Shown: positions 41,592 to 50,381, numbered from the stretch's first letter. The stretch: DNA of 64,000 bases from an uncultured Rhodobiaceae bacterium (GCA_913057645.1 CAJXOU010000004.1:1-64000), one strand, 5' to 3'. Numbers and translations: made by a program. The notes: generated from the letters alone by a model not told the origin.

Positions 41592-42275
41592 GTGTCCAGC
41601 GTTGCAAAAAATTCGGCCGCCAAGGCCGTTCCTGTCGCCAAATCTGCGGAAAAACCGGCCGCCAAGCGGGTTCGCCGAACCGCGGAGGAAGCCCGGCGGT
41701 TGATCCTCGATGCGGCGGAAGAACGCCTCGCACGGCAGGGTCCCGAGGGGTTGAGACTTCAGGATATCGCCCGCGATGTGGGCATTTCGCATCCCGCCAT
41801 CCTGCATCACTTCGAAAGCCGGGAAGGCCTGGTGCGCGCGCTCATCGCCCGTACGAACGCGCAACTTCGAGACTCGCTGCTTGGCGCGCTCGGCAGCGAT
41901 GCGGCGAACCAGGACGCGGCCGACCATATCGGCCATGTCTTCGAGGCATTGAGCGACCGGGGAACCGCCCGCCTCCTGTCATGGCTCCTGCTTACCGGCC
42001 GCGCGACCGAAGAATCCGATGCGCACAACATCATGGGTGAGATCGTCGAGGCGCTTCAGGCCAAGCGGGAAGAATATGCAAAGGACCAGGGAACGCCGGC
42101 GCCGGACAAGGAAGACACGCTCTTCATCGCCATGCTGACGGCAAACGCGGCTTTTGGTGAGGCGATCGTCGGCAGGCAACTCGCCGAAGCCGCCGGCCTC
42201 GACCAGGACGGTATCAAACGGTTCCGCAAATGGTTCGCGAAACTGCTGAACGATCACCTCGAAAGCGGGAGCTGA
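41592..42275 (+). CDS. TetR-family transcriptional regulator
   Basis: A 227-residue TetR regulator. The Ala/Lys-rich N-terminal tail (AAKAVPVAKSAEKPAAKRVRR) is longer than usual and likely touches DNA. The helix-turn-helix is LQDIARDVGISHPAILHHFESREGL; the rest is a helical ligand domain. I chose GTG at 41592 because GGAG lies 6 nt upstream; GTG at 41580 is also in frame. It is divergent from coq4 and may regulate it. Confidence 0.85.
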   Translation: MSSVAKNSAAKAVPVAKSAEKPAAKRVRRTAEEARRLILDAAEERLARQGPEGLRLQDIARDVGISHPAILHHFESREGLVRALIARTNAQLRDSLLGALGSDAANQDAADHIGHVFEALSDRGTARLLSWLLLTGRATEESDAHNIMGEIVEALQAKREEYAKDQGTPAPDKEDTLFIAMLTANAAFGEAIVGRQLAEAAGLDQDGIKRFRKWFAKLLNDHLESGS

Positions 42276-42306
42276 TTCAGACAGCCTTCGCGCACAGGGC
42301 CGGGCT

Positions 42307-42441
42307 CTAGGCGTGGCATTCCACGAAAGTGTGCAGAAAATCGACCGCTGCCTCAACCTCATCCTGATACAGAAGATGCCCGGACGAGGACGGCCAAACC
42401 GAACTTGAGAATATGCGGCCAGCCGCGCCGCAATGCACAGG
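42307..42441 (-). pseudogene. Remnant: C-terminal end of an alpha/beta hydrolase-like gene
   Basis: Reading the minus strand from 42441 to the TAG at 42307 gives 44 sense codons without interruption, ending VWPSSSGHLLYQDEVEAAV then DFLHTFVECHA. The GHLLYQDE sequence resembles the catalytic-histidine region of alpha/beta hydrolases, followed by the usual last helix. There is no start codon: the frame runs straight into the 3' end of tRNA-Leu one base away. It is best read as a decayed gene fragment truncated at the tRNA. Confidence 0.55.
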
Positions 42442-42442
42442 T

Positions 42443-42528
42443 TGGTGCCCCTGGCCGGACTCGAACCAGCACGTTGTTGCCAACAACAGATTTTGAGTCT
42501 GCCGCGTCTACCATTCCGCCACAGGGGC
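42443..42528 (-). tRNA. tRNA-Leu (anticodon CAA)
   Basis: The minus strand folds as an 86-nt class II tRNA with encoded CCA. Acceptor arms are GCCCCTG and CAGGGGC, the D-arm starts GGCGGAATGGTAGACGCG, the anticodon loop is CTCAAAA (CAA, reading UUG), there is a long variable arm, and the T-arm is GGTTCGAGTCC. The long variable arm and the anticodon identify leucine. Confidence 0.97.
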
Positions 42529-42648
42529 CCTGAAGCGCTGGGCGCGCATCATAATCGGCTGAGGCTTGCCTTCAATGGAAAAGAGGGCTGGCCCCGGCCT
42601 GGAATGCGGCGAGAAGGCGCGGGACAAGGGCAATGCCTCCATGCTTCA

Positions 42649-43179
42649 ATGCGCGTCATGCTGGACCGCCTGCCATCGAATGCCATCCCCTGGATCCTGC
42701 TCGCCGTGAGCGCGGCGACCATCGGCGGCGCGCTCTTTTTCGAGCATGTACTGGGTTACGTGCCCTGTTCTCTCTGCCTTGACGGTCGCCAGCCCCACTA
42801 TTTCGCAATGGCCGCGGCTCTGATCGCAGGCATCCTCTCGCGCGAAGCGAATATCGGCATCGGCGCACTGGTCTTTCTTGGCCTTTGCGTCGCCGCCTAC
42901 CTCACGGGCGCCGGTATCTCCTTCTATCACGCCGGCGTCGAGTACCACTGGTGGGAGGGACCGGAGACCTGCGGTGGCGGCAATCTCGTCGCCAATTCGC
43001 TTGAAGACCTTCAGGCGGCGCTTCAGGGTGGAGCGCAAGCGCCGCGCTGCGACGAAGCGGCCTGGACGCTCTTCGGGATTTCGCTGGCCGGGTTCAATTT
43101 CGCGATCACGCTTGCCCTCGCAGCCCTTTCCGCGCTTCCGCTCCTGCGCTACTTCCGTGAAAGCCGGGGAGAAGCCTGA
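42649..43179 (+). CDS. DsbB-family disulfide bond formation protein
   Basis: A 176-residue inner-membrane protein of the DsbB/DsbI family, which reoxidises periplasmic DsbA using quinone. Four hydrophobic segments are visible. The first cysteine pair is CSLC (40-43) and the second loop carries ETCGGG and PRCDE. The start is uncertain: ATGs at 42649 and 42658 are in frame with poor ribosome sites. Its stop overlaps the coq7 start (TGATG), so the two are coupled, joining a quinone-using oxidase to a quinone-synthesis enzyme. Confidence 0.88.
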   Translation: MRVMLDRLPSNAIPWILLAVSAATIGGALFFEHVLGYVPCSLCLDGRQPHYFAMAAALIAGILSREANIGIGALVFLGLCVAAYLTGAGISFYHAGVEYHWWEGPETCGGGNLVANSLEDLQAALQGGAQAPRCDEAAWTLFGISLAGFNFAITLALAALSALPLLRYFRESRGEA

Positions 43180-43775
43180 TGACGATCCGCAACGACAGAT
43201 CCGCGCCGAAATCGCCCCGCGTCTCCGCGCAGCCCGGCCGGGCGCGAAACGCCGCGATCGAGGAAATGATCCGCGTCGACCATGCGGGCGAATATGGGGC
43301 GGTCCGTATCTACGAAGGCCAGCGCGCCGTCTTCCGCAACCTGCCGCACAAGCAGGAAATCGCGGACGCACTGGATCGCATGGCGAAGGATGAGGAAGTC
43401 CATCTCTCCCGCTTCAACGAAATCGTCAACGAGCGCGGCGTGCGCCCGACCGCGTTGGCGCCTGTCTGGCATGTCGCCGGTTTCGCGCTCGGTGCGGCGA
43501 CAGCGCTTCTCGGTGAGAAAGCGGCGCATGCCTGCACTGCTGCCGTCGAAGAGGTAATCGACGAACACTATAAGTCGCAGGTGAGCCGCCTCGACCAGAT
43601 GGGGGCAGAGGAAAAGCCGCTCCGCGACACAATCGAGAAGTTTCGGCTGGAGGAAGTGGAGCATCGTGACGAGGCTCTGGCGTCCGGCGCAAGGGAAGCA
43701 CCAGCCTATCCGCTCCTCTCCGGCGCCATCAAGGCGGCCTGCCGCCTCGCCATCAAGGTTTCCGAAAAGGCCTGA
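43179..43775 (+). CDS. coq7: Demethoxyubiquinone hydroxylase Coq7
   Basis: A 198-residue diiron monooxygenase that hydroxylates demethoxyubiquinone in ubiquinone synthesis. The family motifs are intact: EEMIRVDHAGEYGAVRIYEGQ, DEEVHLSRFNEIV, AVEEVIDEHY and EEVEHRDEA, which supply the E, ExxH, E, ExxH iron ligands. A poorly conserved, basic N-terminal 20 residues precede the domain. It overlaps the DsbB-like gene by one base. Confidence 0.95.
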   Translation: MTIRNDRSAPKSPRVSAQPGRARNAAIEEMIRVDHAGEYGAVRIYEGQRAVFRNLPHKQEIADALDRMAKDEEVHLSRFNEIVNERGVRPTALAPVWHVAGFALGAATALLGEKAAHACTAAVEEVIDEHYKSQVSRLDQMGAEEKPLRDTIEKFRLEEVEHRDEALASGAREAPAYPLLSGAIKAACRLAIKVSEKA

Positions 43776-43777
43776 GC

Positions 43778-44338
43778 CTACGGCTCCAGTTCGCTGTCCC
43801 AGTAGAGATAGTCCTGCCAGCTTTCATGCAGGTAGTTCGGCGGGAACGCGCGGCCGTTCTTGTGCAGATCGCTGACCGAAGGACGGAACGGCGGCTGCAT
43901 CGGAAACATCTCCGCCTGCGCCGGCATCTTGCCACCCTTCTTCAGATTACATGGTGCACAGGCAGTGATGACGTTGTCCCAGGTCGTCTGCCCGCCGCGC
44001 GAGCGCGGAACAACATGATCAAAGGTGAGTTCGTGCCGCGCGCCGCAATACTGGCAGGTGAACCGGTCGCGGAGAAACAGGTTGAACCGCGTGAAGGCAG
44101 GGAAGCGCGCGGGCTTCACATAGGACTTGAGCGACACGACGCTCGGAAGCTGCATCTCGAAATTCGGTGAACGCACCAGCGTGTCGTAGGACGAGACGAT
44201 GTTCACGCGATCGAGAAAGACGGCCTTGATCGCGTCCTGCCATGACCAGAGCGAAAGGGGGTAATAGCTGAGCGGCCTGTAATCCGCGTTCAACACAAGA
44301 GCCGGACAAGCTTCCGGCGTGGCAAACGATCCGTGCAC
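43778..44338 (-). CDS. HNH endonuclease family protein
   Basis: A 186-residue HNH protein of the type found in most alphaproteobacteria. The N-terminal half begins with PALVLNADYRPLSYYPLSLW and SWQDAIKAVFLDRVNIVSSY; the HNH core has CQYCGARHELTFDHVVPRSRGG and ACAPCNLKKGG, with two CxxC zinc pairs. GTG at 44338 was chosen because AGGAGGG precedes it by 5 nt; ATG at 44368 would add ten residues. Function is unknown; it is conserved and not linked to a mobile element here. Confidence 0.87.
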   Translation of the reverse strand: MHGSFATPEACPALVLNADYRPLSYYPLSLWSWQDAIKAVFLDRVNIVSSYDTLVRSPNFEMQLPSVVSLKSYVKPARFPAFTRFNLFLRDRFTCQYCGARHELTFDHVVPRSRGGQTTWDNVITACAPCNLKKGGKMPAQAEMFPMQPPFRPSVSDLHKNGRAFPPNYLHESWQDYLYWDSELEP

Positions 44339-44447
44339 GCCACCCTCCTGAGGCCGGGGCCACCACATGCGGCCGACCCCTCTACGGCCTCATATTACTA
44401 TATATGGTGCGACGGCTTTGTGAAGCTGCCAGTGCTGGACCGGCCGC

Positions 44448-45122
44448 TCACCCTGCCGCAACGACGCCTTGCAGCCTGCCAGCAAAGGCATCCTCGATAA
44501 AGCGCCCGCCCAGCTCAAGCCCGGTCTGGTCGATGCCGTGACCAAGCCCGTGCGAAACGTGCCACTGGACCGGAAGCCCCGCCTCACCCAGTGCCTGCAC
44601 CGCCTGATGCATGCGCGAGACGGGTAGCATGTCGTCGGCATCGCCATGCAGCATCAGCACCGGCGGCCGGCAGGTCATTTCATCTCCAAGACGCTCGGGG
44701 ACGGCAAGTGCGCCGGAATAACCGAGGATGCAGGCAGGCGCGACAGCACGGCGAAGCCCGACATGCAGGGACATCATGGTGCCCTGACTGAAGCCGACAA
44801 GAGCGAGCTGCGACCCGTCCAGGCCCCGCTGCCTCAATTGTTCGTCGATGAACCGGTCGAGCAGCGGCGCCGCCGCCGTCACCCCGAGCGCGATTTCCGA
44901 CGGATCGAGCCGCGAAATCGGAAACCACTGATAGCCCATCGGATTGCCGTCACACCGCTGCGGCGCATTTGGCGCGATGAAGGCCGCATCGGGCAGAAGC
45001 TTCTGCCAATAGGGCGCAAGCGAGATCAGATCGTTGCCGTCGGATCCATAGCCGTGACACAGGATCACAAGCTGTTTCGCCACGCCGCTCACCGGTGCAA
45101 CGCTCGGTCCTGTCAATGTCAT
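44448..45122 (-). CDS. Phospholipase/carboxylesterase-family alpha/beta hydrolase
   Basis: A 224-residue hydrolase of the carboxylesterase/acyl-protein-thioesterase family. VILCHGYGSDGNDLISLAPYW, APNAPQRCDGNPMGYQWF, nucleophile elbow GFSQGTMMSL, acid in GDADDMLPVS and histidine in HGLGHGID are all in place. GGGGAGACGG precedes the ATG at 45122. Enzymes of this family cleave short acyl esters or deacylate proteins and lipids. Confidence 0.92.
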   Translation of the reverse strand: MTLTGPSVAPVSGVAKQLVILCHGYGSDGNDLISLAPYWQKLLPDAAFIAPNAPQRCDGNPMGYQWFPISRLDPSEIALGVTAAAPLLDRFIDEQLRQRGLDGSQLALVGFSQGTMMSLHVGLRRAVAPACILGYSGALAVPERLGDEMTCRPPVLMLHGDADDMLPVSRMHQAVQALGEAGLPVQWHVSHGLGHGIDQTGLELGGRFIEDAFAGRLQGVVAAG

Positions 45123-45201
45123 GTCCCGTCTCCCCTTTCATCCCGCGCCAACGCGGGCTAACAATGCCTGCCACACTATGCCGCGCGGAGTTGCCGTTTC
45201 A

Positions 45202-46104
45202 ATGCAGGATGACCAAAGCGGAGGAGACGTGCTCCGCTTCGCCCCAAGTCCGAACGGCTGGCTCCATCTCGGTCACGCCTATTCCGCGCTTTTCGCCTTC
45301 GAGACGGCAAAGCGCATCGGCGGCCGCTTCCTGCTGCGGATCGAGGACATCGACAAGGGGCGTTGCCGCCCCGAATACGAAGAGGCGATATATGAGGATC
45401 TCGCCTGGCTCGGGCTCGAATGGGAAGAACCCGTACGCCGCCAGTCCGAGCATTTCGCCGACTATGAAAGGGGCTTGAAGCACCTGCGCGAGATGGGTCT
45501 CGTCTATCCCTGTTTCGCAACGCGCAAGGAAATCCAGGACGCCATCGTTGCAAGCGGTATCCCGCTTCAGAACTGGCCGACCGACCCCGACGGCGCGCCG
45601 CTCTATCCCGGTATCTGCAAGGACATGCCGAAGGAGCGGCTGAACGAGCTGATGTGGGAGGGCCGAACCTATGCCTGGCGGCTCGACACGGAGAAGGCCA
45701 AACACGAGGCGGAGCGTATCAATGGCGGGCCGATCACATTCAACGAAGAGGGCGAGAGCGCGCGGGGCGACCATGGCCGGCTCGCAATCGAGCCGGAGCT
45801 CTTCGGCGATGTCGTCATTGCGCGAAAGGACGTGCCGACGAGCTACCACCTCGCCGTCACGATGGACGACGCACTGCAGGGCGTGACGCTGGTGACGCGC
45901 GGACAGGATCTCTTCCCCGCAACCTATGTCCACCGCCTCCTGCAGGTGCTACTCGGCCTTCCCGAGCCCCGCTACCACCATCACGGGCTCATCCGCGACC
46001 AAGCCGGACGGCGCTTGTCGAAAAGCGCAAGAGACATGGGGCTGAGGGAACTCCGCAGCGCCGGCAGGTCGCCTGCCGACATCCGGCGGATGGTCGGACT
46101 TTAA
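45202..46104 (+). CDS. gluQ: Glutamyl-Q tRNA(Asp) synthetase
   Basis: A 300-residue truncated glutamyl-tRNA-synthetase homologue that attaches glutamate to queuosine 34 of tRNA-Asp. FAPSPNGWLHLGHAYSAL gives the HIGH motif, LLRIEDIDKGRCRPEYEEAIYEDL the Glu-binding region, and GRRLSKSARD the KMSKS loop. It lacks the anticodon-binding domain, as expected. MQDDQSGG at 45202 is preferred; ATG at 45178 is also in frame. It is divergent from the carboxylesterase gene. Confidence 0.93.
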   Translation: MQDDQSGGDVLRFAPSPNGWLHLGHAYSALFAFETAKRIGGRFLLRIEDIDKGRCRPEYEEAIYEDLAWLGLEWEEPVRRQSEHFADYERGLKHLREMGLVYPCFATRKEIQDAIVASGIPLQNWPTDPDGAPLYPGICKDMPKERLNELMWEGRTYAWRLDTEKAKHEAERINGGPITFNEEGESARGDHGRLAIEPELFGDVVIARKDVPTSYHLAVTMDDALQGVTLVTRGQDLFPATYVHRLLQVLLGLPEPRYHHHGLIRDQAGRRLSKSARDMGLRELRSAGRSPADIRRMVGL

Positions 46105-46219
46105 CCATCGTCTCGAGAAGCCCTTGCTGGCGCGGAATCTGCTTCGAAGGTGTTGAACAAGCGGTTCGTTCCCGAAAAGGGACGAAACCGTGCCTTTTCG
46201 AACCCGAGGAGCCCCCCCG

Positions 46220-47275
46220 ATGGCCGTCACGGAAGCGCCTGCTGTCTCAAAACCGCGCATCGACTGGATCGATGCCGTCAAGGGCCTGACCATCATTCTG
46301 GTCGTCATGGAGCACACCACCTTTGGTGTGCAGGGTGCTCTGGGTCACCTGCCGCCCGTTTTCGGCGCCATTGCCGACTTCGCGAAACCCTTCCGCATGC
46401 CGCTCTTCTTTCTGGTCGCGGGGCTCTTCGCCTACAAGGCCCTCTACGGCGATCTCCGAAAATTTGTCGACGGCAAGATCGTTCACTTCGCCTATTTCTA
46501 TGTTCTGTGGTCCGTCATCCAGATCGGCATCAAGATCGCCGTACCGCATGACGGCGGCTGGCAGGTGACCTATGTCGACCTGCTCATGATCCCGATCCAG
46601 CCCTTCGCGGTTCTGTGGTTCATCTACTCGCTGGCAATGTTCTTCGCCGCCATGCGCCTCATGCGCAGCGCGCGCCCCGCCTATGTCTTCTTCTTCGCTA
46701 TCGCCCTCTATTTCATGCGCCTCGACACCGGCTGGATGCTCATCGACGAATTCGCCTGGCGTTTCGTCTGGTTCGTTTCTGGCGTTTACGGCGCAAAACA
46801 CGTATTCGAGATCGCGGACTGGGCGCGCGCCCGTCCGGCGAGCGGGCTCCTTCTCGCTGCGACGCTCCTCGTGAGTGTCGGCACCGTCGTCTTCTCGCAC
46901 CTGATCGACATTCGCGGGCTGGAGCTTCTCATGGGTTTCGCCGGTGCCGGCGCGGCCATCATGCTCGTCAGCATTTCGGCGTCGAACGGTCTTGCCGGGC
47001 CGCTCGCCTTTGTCGGCCAGCACTCGCTCTATATCTTCCTTTCCTTCTTCCTCCCCATGGCGGCAACCCGCATTGCAATGGTGAAGCTCGGCGTCGAGAA
47101 CGGAGACCTCATCACGCTCGTCGCCCTGACCATCGCTGTCGTCTCGCCGATCATCGGCTTCAGGATCCTCGAGAAGACGCCGCTCAATTTCCTCTACATC
47201 CGGCCCGACATGTTCCGTCTGACGGCGCCCCGCGAGTTCAAGCGGAACGTCGTGATGACTGCAGGCGGTGACTGA
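46220..47275 (+). CDS. Acyltransferase family 3 membrane protein
   Basis: A 351-residue protein with about ten transmembrane helices of the acyltransferase_3 (OatA/NodX-like) family, which transfers acetyl or other acyl groups to extracytoplasmic sugars. The N-terminal RIDWIDAVKGLTIILVVMEH gives the conserved RxxWxDxxKG...H motif, and FRMPLFFLVAGLFAYK follows, as is typical. GAGGAG is upstream of the ATG at 46220. The acceptor polymer is unknown. It converges with the AEC transporter (2 bp apart). Confidence 0.88.
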   Translation: MAVTEAPAVSKPRIDWIDAVKGLTIILVVMEHTTFGVQGALGHLPPVFGAIADFAKPFRMPLFFLVAGLFAYKALYGDLRKFVDGKIVHFAYFYVLWSVIQIGIKIAVPHDGGWQVTYVDLLMIPIQPFAVLWFIYSLAMFFAAMRLMRSARPAYVFFFAIALYFMRLDTGWMLIDEFAWRFVWFVSGVYGAKHVFEIADWARARPASGLLLAATLLVSVGTVVFSHLIDIRGLELLMGFAGAGAAIMLVSISASNGLAGPLAFVGQHSLYIFLSFFLPMAATRIAMVKLGVENGDLITLVALTIAVVSPIIGFRILEKTPLNFLYIRPDMFRLTAPREFKRNVVMTAGGD

Positions 47276-47277
47276 GG

Positions 47278-48222
47278 TTAGAGAAACCAGCCGATGAGGA
47301 TCGTCAGCGTCACGATGCTGACGCCGGTCGACAGCACAACCGTGCTGGACGCGGCACCGGGCGCGGCCTGGTAACGGTTCGCGAGGATCGAGGAATAGAC
47401 GCCTGTCGGCATCGCAGCGAGCAATGTCGCCGCGGTCACCCAGAGCGGTTCCAGCCCGAACAGATATTGCGTCATCACGAAGACAAGCGCCGGGTGCACG
47501 ATGAGCTTGAAGAAGGTCGTGATGGAAGCGGCACCCACGGACCGGCGAATGCTGTAGCGCGTGAGCATGGCACCCAGCACGAAAAGGGCGCAGGGAATGG
47601 CGGAGCGCGCGACCATCTCGAGCGCCGAATCGATGATGCCGGGCAGCGGCACGCCGGTCTGCCCGTAGATGACGCCAGAGGCTATCCCGATGATGACGGG
47701 ATTTTTCGCCGTATTGAGCAGCCCTTCCTTGAGAATCGCGCCAAAGCTCGGCGCTTCCTCTTCTCCCCGGGCGCGCGTGAGTTCCAGCAGGAACATCGCA
47801 ATGGTGAAGAGGATGATCCCGTGGAAGGCGAGGATCAGGAAAACGGGGGTGCCCGCTTCCGGCCCAAAGCCCGTCAGGATGATCGGCAGGCCAAGCATGA
47901 TCGTGTTGCCCTGCCCACAGCCGAAACCGAGCATGACGGAGTCGGAAGACGGCCGGCGCAGCACGTAAAACGCGATGAACGACCCCACCGCCCAGACCGT
48001 GAGCATCGCACCGTAATAGGAAACCCAGAGACCCCAGGGCAGCGTCGACGGAAATTCCGTATGGGCGAGATTCCGGAACAGCAGCGCCGGCATCGCGAAG
48101 GTGAAGACATAGGTATCGAGCCCGTCGACGCCTGCATGGCTGATGAGCTTCGAGCGCGCGCCGGCATAGCCGAGAGCAATCACGCCGAAGATCGGCAGAA
48201 CGAGCGTGAGAGCGACTGGCAT
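47278..48222 (-). CDS. AEC-family transporter
   Basis: A 314-residue inner-membrane protein of the auxin-efflux-carrier family with about ten helices. LPIFGVIALGYAGARSKL at the N-terminus, GFGCGQGNTIMLGLPIIL in the middle and the C-terminal MPTGVYSSILANRY are typical. Members export malate or other small acids. The start at 48222 follows the family's usual beginning; a GTG at 48261 in frame is possible. Confidence 0.88.
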   Translation of the reverse strand: MPVALTLVLPIFGVIALGYAGARSKLISHAGVDGLDTYVFTFAMPALLFRNLAHTEFPSTLPWGLWVSYYGAMLTVWAVGSFIAFYVLRRPSSDSVMLGFGCGQGNTIMLGLPIILTGFGPEAGTPVFLILAFHGIILFTIAMFLLELTRARGEEEAPSFGAILKEGLLNTAKNPVIIGIASGVIYGQTGVPLPGIIDSALEMVARSAIPCALFVLGAMLTRYSIRRSVGAASITTFFKLIVHPALVFVMTQYLFGLEPLWVTAATLLAAMPTGVYSSILANRYQAAPGAASSTVVLSTGVSIVTLTILIGWFL

Positions 48223-48295
48223 GGGACGTCCGGCGGCTTGTTGTGGAAGGCGCGCGGACACTAGCCCCGCGCCGACGCCGCGTCAAAAACAGGAC

Positions 48296-48979
48296 TTACC
48301 AGTCGTAGAGACCGGTATACTTCTGGAAACCGGCCGCCTCCGCCCACGCCGCCCACTGTTCGCGGACGCGCTTGGTAACCGTTGGACTGCCGCCGCCTTG
48401 CCCCACGCCGAGCATCATGAGCTCCGCACAACCGGGATAGAGCGCCTCGGGATGCGGCAGCGCACCGCCTTTTGTGAGGTTCGCATACTCCGAATCTTCG
48501 AAGCCGTCCGTCAGCAGAATGACCGTGACGTCCGACGCATTGCAGTCGATAAGCTGTGAGGTGTTTTCGAGGAAGGAGATGACGTTCGTATAGCCTTGCG
48601 CCTGCAGTTTTCCCTGTGCGACGAGTTCGGGAACAGCCGAGATCAGCGCGCCGATGCCTTCGGCGACAGCCTGCGGCTTCGCGCGCGTCGAAATAACCTC
48701 GTCGATCTTGAGCGCGTTGACGCTGATGTCGTAGGAGCCGAAGGTACGAAGCATCACGTGCGAACGAAGCGGCAGGGCCTCAAGCTCGGAGGCCGTGCGC
48801 TGTCCGACACGCGCCGCGTAAGCGGCGTCTTCGACCAGCGGGTTGCTCTTCGACATGTCGAGACCGATCACCACCGTACGCGGACGGGACGGCTCATCGA
48901 CCGCCCATGCGGCGCCGGAAAACGCCACCGCACAGAGAACGGCAAGAGAGAAGAGCCGCCGCATCTGCACGGCCTTCAT
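48296..48979 (-). CDS. Exported vWA-domain protein
   Basis: A 227-residue protein with a signal peptide (MRRLFSLAVLCAVAFSGAAWA) and a von Willebrand factor A-like domain. The metal-ion-dependent adhesion site is complete by eye: D41-x-S43-x-S45 (GLDMSKSN), Thr131 (YTNVIS), and VILLTDGFED with Asp158. It should therefore bind a divalent metal and a partner in the periplasm. Its start overlaps the stop of the membrane-protein gene by 4 nt. Last gene of a three-gene operon. Function unknown; the TM/vWA organisation recalls assembly or sensor complexes. Confidence 0.8.
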   Translation of the reverse strand: MKAVQMRRLFSLAVLCAVAFSGAAWAVDEPSRPRTVVIGLDMSKSNPLVEDAAYAARVGQRTASELEALPLRSHVMLRTFGSYDISVNALKIDEVISTRAKPQAVAEGIGALISAVPELVAQGKLQAQGYTNVISFLENTSQLIDCNASDVTVILLTDGFEDSEYANLTKGGALPHPEALYPGCAELMMLGVGQGGGSPTVTKRVREQWAAWAEAAGFQKYTGLYDW

Positions 48980-50097
48980 TCGCCTGCCGATCCGATGGGA
49001 ATGCGGCGCGACTGCCGCGGCGGCAGCACTTCACCGATGGGTTCGCGGATCGCTTCAAGACGCGCCGGTCCCGCCTTCATCGCATTGCGCGAGAGGCGAT
49101 ACCACCAATCGGCGAAGAGGTTCTCGGAGCGGGCGAGATGACGCGAATCCTCACAGGACTGGAGCCGGTCGGAAAAGGAATGCCCCGATCCATTGGCGAG
49201 CGCCGGCGTCTGCTTGCGGCGCCCGAGCAGTCCGCGGCCGCCCGATGCCTGAAGCAGTTTCCCGCTGTCGCCCTTGCGGCGCGCCTCGTCGAGCCCCTGC
49301 TCGTAGGAGCGGCATTCGCGCATGAGGCCCGTCCAGAGAAGGTGACGCCGGTTTTCCGGGCCTTCCATCTCGGACAATGAATGCCGGTTGCTGTCGTACT
49401 CGGCTTCGAGGGACGCGAGGCGCTCCATCGCCGCCCGGCGATGCTTGAAGTCGCGCGCGAGAAAGACCTTGCGCAGCGACTCGACCGCATAGTGGATGCA
49501 GAGCGCTGCGACGCCCGTCACCACGAGGAAGACGATGCCGAGCGAGGCAAGCCATGCCATCGGCTGCCAGCCGCGCATCTGGTCGATCTCGGTTGCGGTT
49601 CGCGTCGTTTCCTGCGTCGCCTCGGTCGAGATGCCGAGCCCCGCCAGCGCATTGCCGAGCGAGGAACCCACGCTGCCGTCGCTGGAAGCGGCAATGCCGT
49701 TCGGCAGCGACATGAGCGCGAGAAGAACGCCCACGCCCAGCAGCATGGTCAGCGCGAGCACGAAGACGATGCGGACGAAGACCGCCTTGCCGAACGGCCC
49801 GAGCTGCTCGTAAAGGATATGCGCCGCAACGGTCGCAAACAGAACCTGCATCGACTTGAAGGCGACGGACGAGCCAAGCGCGCCCGGCAGTTCCAGGAAT
49901 TCGTTGGCAAGCGCGCGGGTCCAGAATTCGCTGACGATCATGTAGTCGACGACGAGCGCGCCGAAGGCGACAAGACCGACCAGCACGAATGTCATGAAGT
50001 AGAAGCTCGCGAACCGCGCCTGGCGCTCGCTCGCGACATAATTGCGCGTCATCTCGGCGCGCATATCCTCTGAAATGAGGGAGACGCCGTTGCTCAT
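48976..50097 (-). CDS. Four-helix membrane protein with long cytoplasmic tail
   Basis: A 373-residue protein with predicted helices near 30-53, 78-97, 104-130 and 179-205. The C-terminal 165 residues are charged, rich in Arg/Glu, and partly coiled coil (RRAAMERLASLEAEYDSNRH). The loop between helices 3 and 4 (about 133-178, Ser/Thr/Gly-rich) should be periplasmic. I do not recognise a family. The gene overlaps both neighbours by 4 nt (ATGA at 50094-50097 and 48976-48979), so the three products are made together and probably form one complex with the vWA protein. Confidence 0.75.
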   Translation of the reverse strand: MSNGVSLISEDMRAEMTRNYVASERQARFASFYFMTFVLVGLVAFGALVVDYMIVSEFWTRALANEFLELPGALGSSVAFKSMQVLFATVAAHILYEQLGPFGKAVFVRIVFVLALTMLLGVGVLLALMSLPNGIAASSDGSVGSSLGNALAGLGISTEATQETTRTATEIDQMRGWQPMAWLASLGIVFLVVTGVAALCIHYAVESLRKVFLARDFKHRRAAMERLASLEAEYDSNRHSLSEMEGPENRRHLLWTGLMRECRSYEQGLDEARRKGDSGKLLQASGGRGLLGRRKQTPALANGSGHSFSDRLQSCEDSRHLARSENLFADWWYRLSRNAMKAGPARLEAIREPIGEVLPPRQSRRIPIGSAGE

Positions 50098-50381
50098 GAC
50101 TTCGTCCCCCGGCTGAAGAAGCCTTTCTTCTTCGGCTTCTCTTCCCTGGCACCCTCGAGCGGCGCGGCCACGCGTTTCGCAAGTTCGCTTATTTCGCGCT
50201 CGAGCGTCTCCTGCCGCGCGCGGCGCCGGGCAAGCTCGGCAGCGTAGGCCGCGTCGAGCTCGGAGAGCCGTGAAAAGACATGAAGTTCCGGAAGGGGTTC
50301 GGCATTTCTGCCGTAGTGCCAGGCCGTCTGGCCCTTGTCCTGTCCGCCCTGCCCGCCAGTGGTGTCGAAACCGTCGCTCAT
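50094..50381 (-). CDS. Small coiled-coil protein, first gene of the vWA operon
   Basis: A 95-residue soluble protein. A Gly/Gln-rich start (MSDGFDTTGGQGGQDKGQ) is followed by a predicted coiled coil (LDAAYAAELARRRARQETLE to LAKRV) and a lysine-rich tail (EEKPKKKGFFSRGTKS). AGGAAAGG precedes the ATG. Its stop overlaps the start of the membrane-protein gene, so it likely binds that protein's cytoplasmic tail (inference). No family is recognised. Confidence 0.75.
   Translation of the reverse strand: MSDGFDTTGGQGGQDKGQTAWHYGRNAEPLPELHVFSRLSELDAAYAAELARRRARQETLEREISELAKRVAAPLEGAREEKPKKKGFFSRGTKS

Noticed and set aside
46110-46200. Possible hairpin GGTTCGTTCCC...GGGACGAAACC as terminator after gluQ
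   Set aside because: The arms are imperfect and no T-run follows; not strong enough to list.
46247-48286. 679-codon minus-strand open frame across the acyltransferase and AEC genes
   Set aside because: It covers two clear membrane-protein genes in another frame or strand and is compositionally biased; no start signal.
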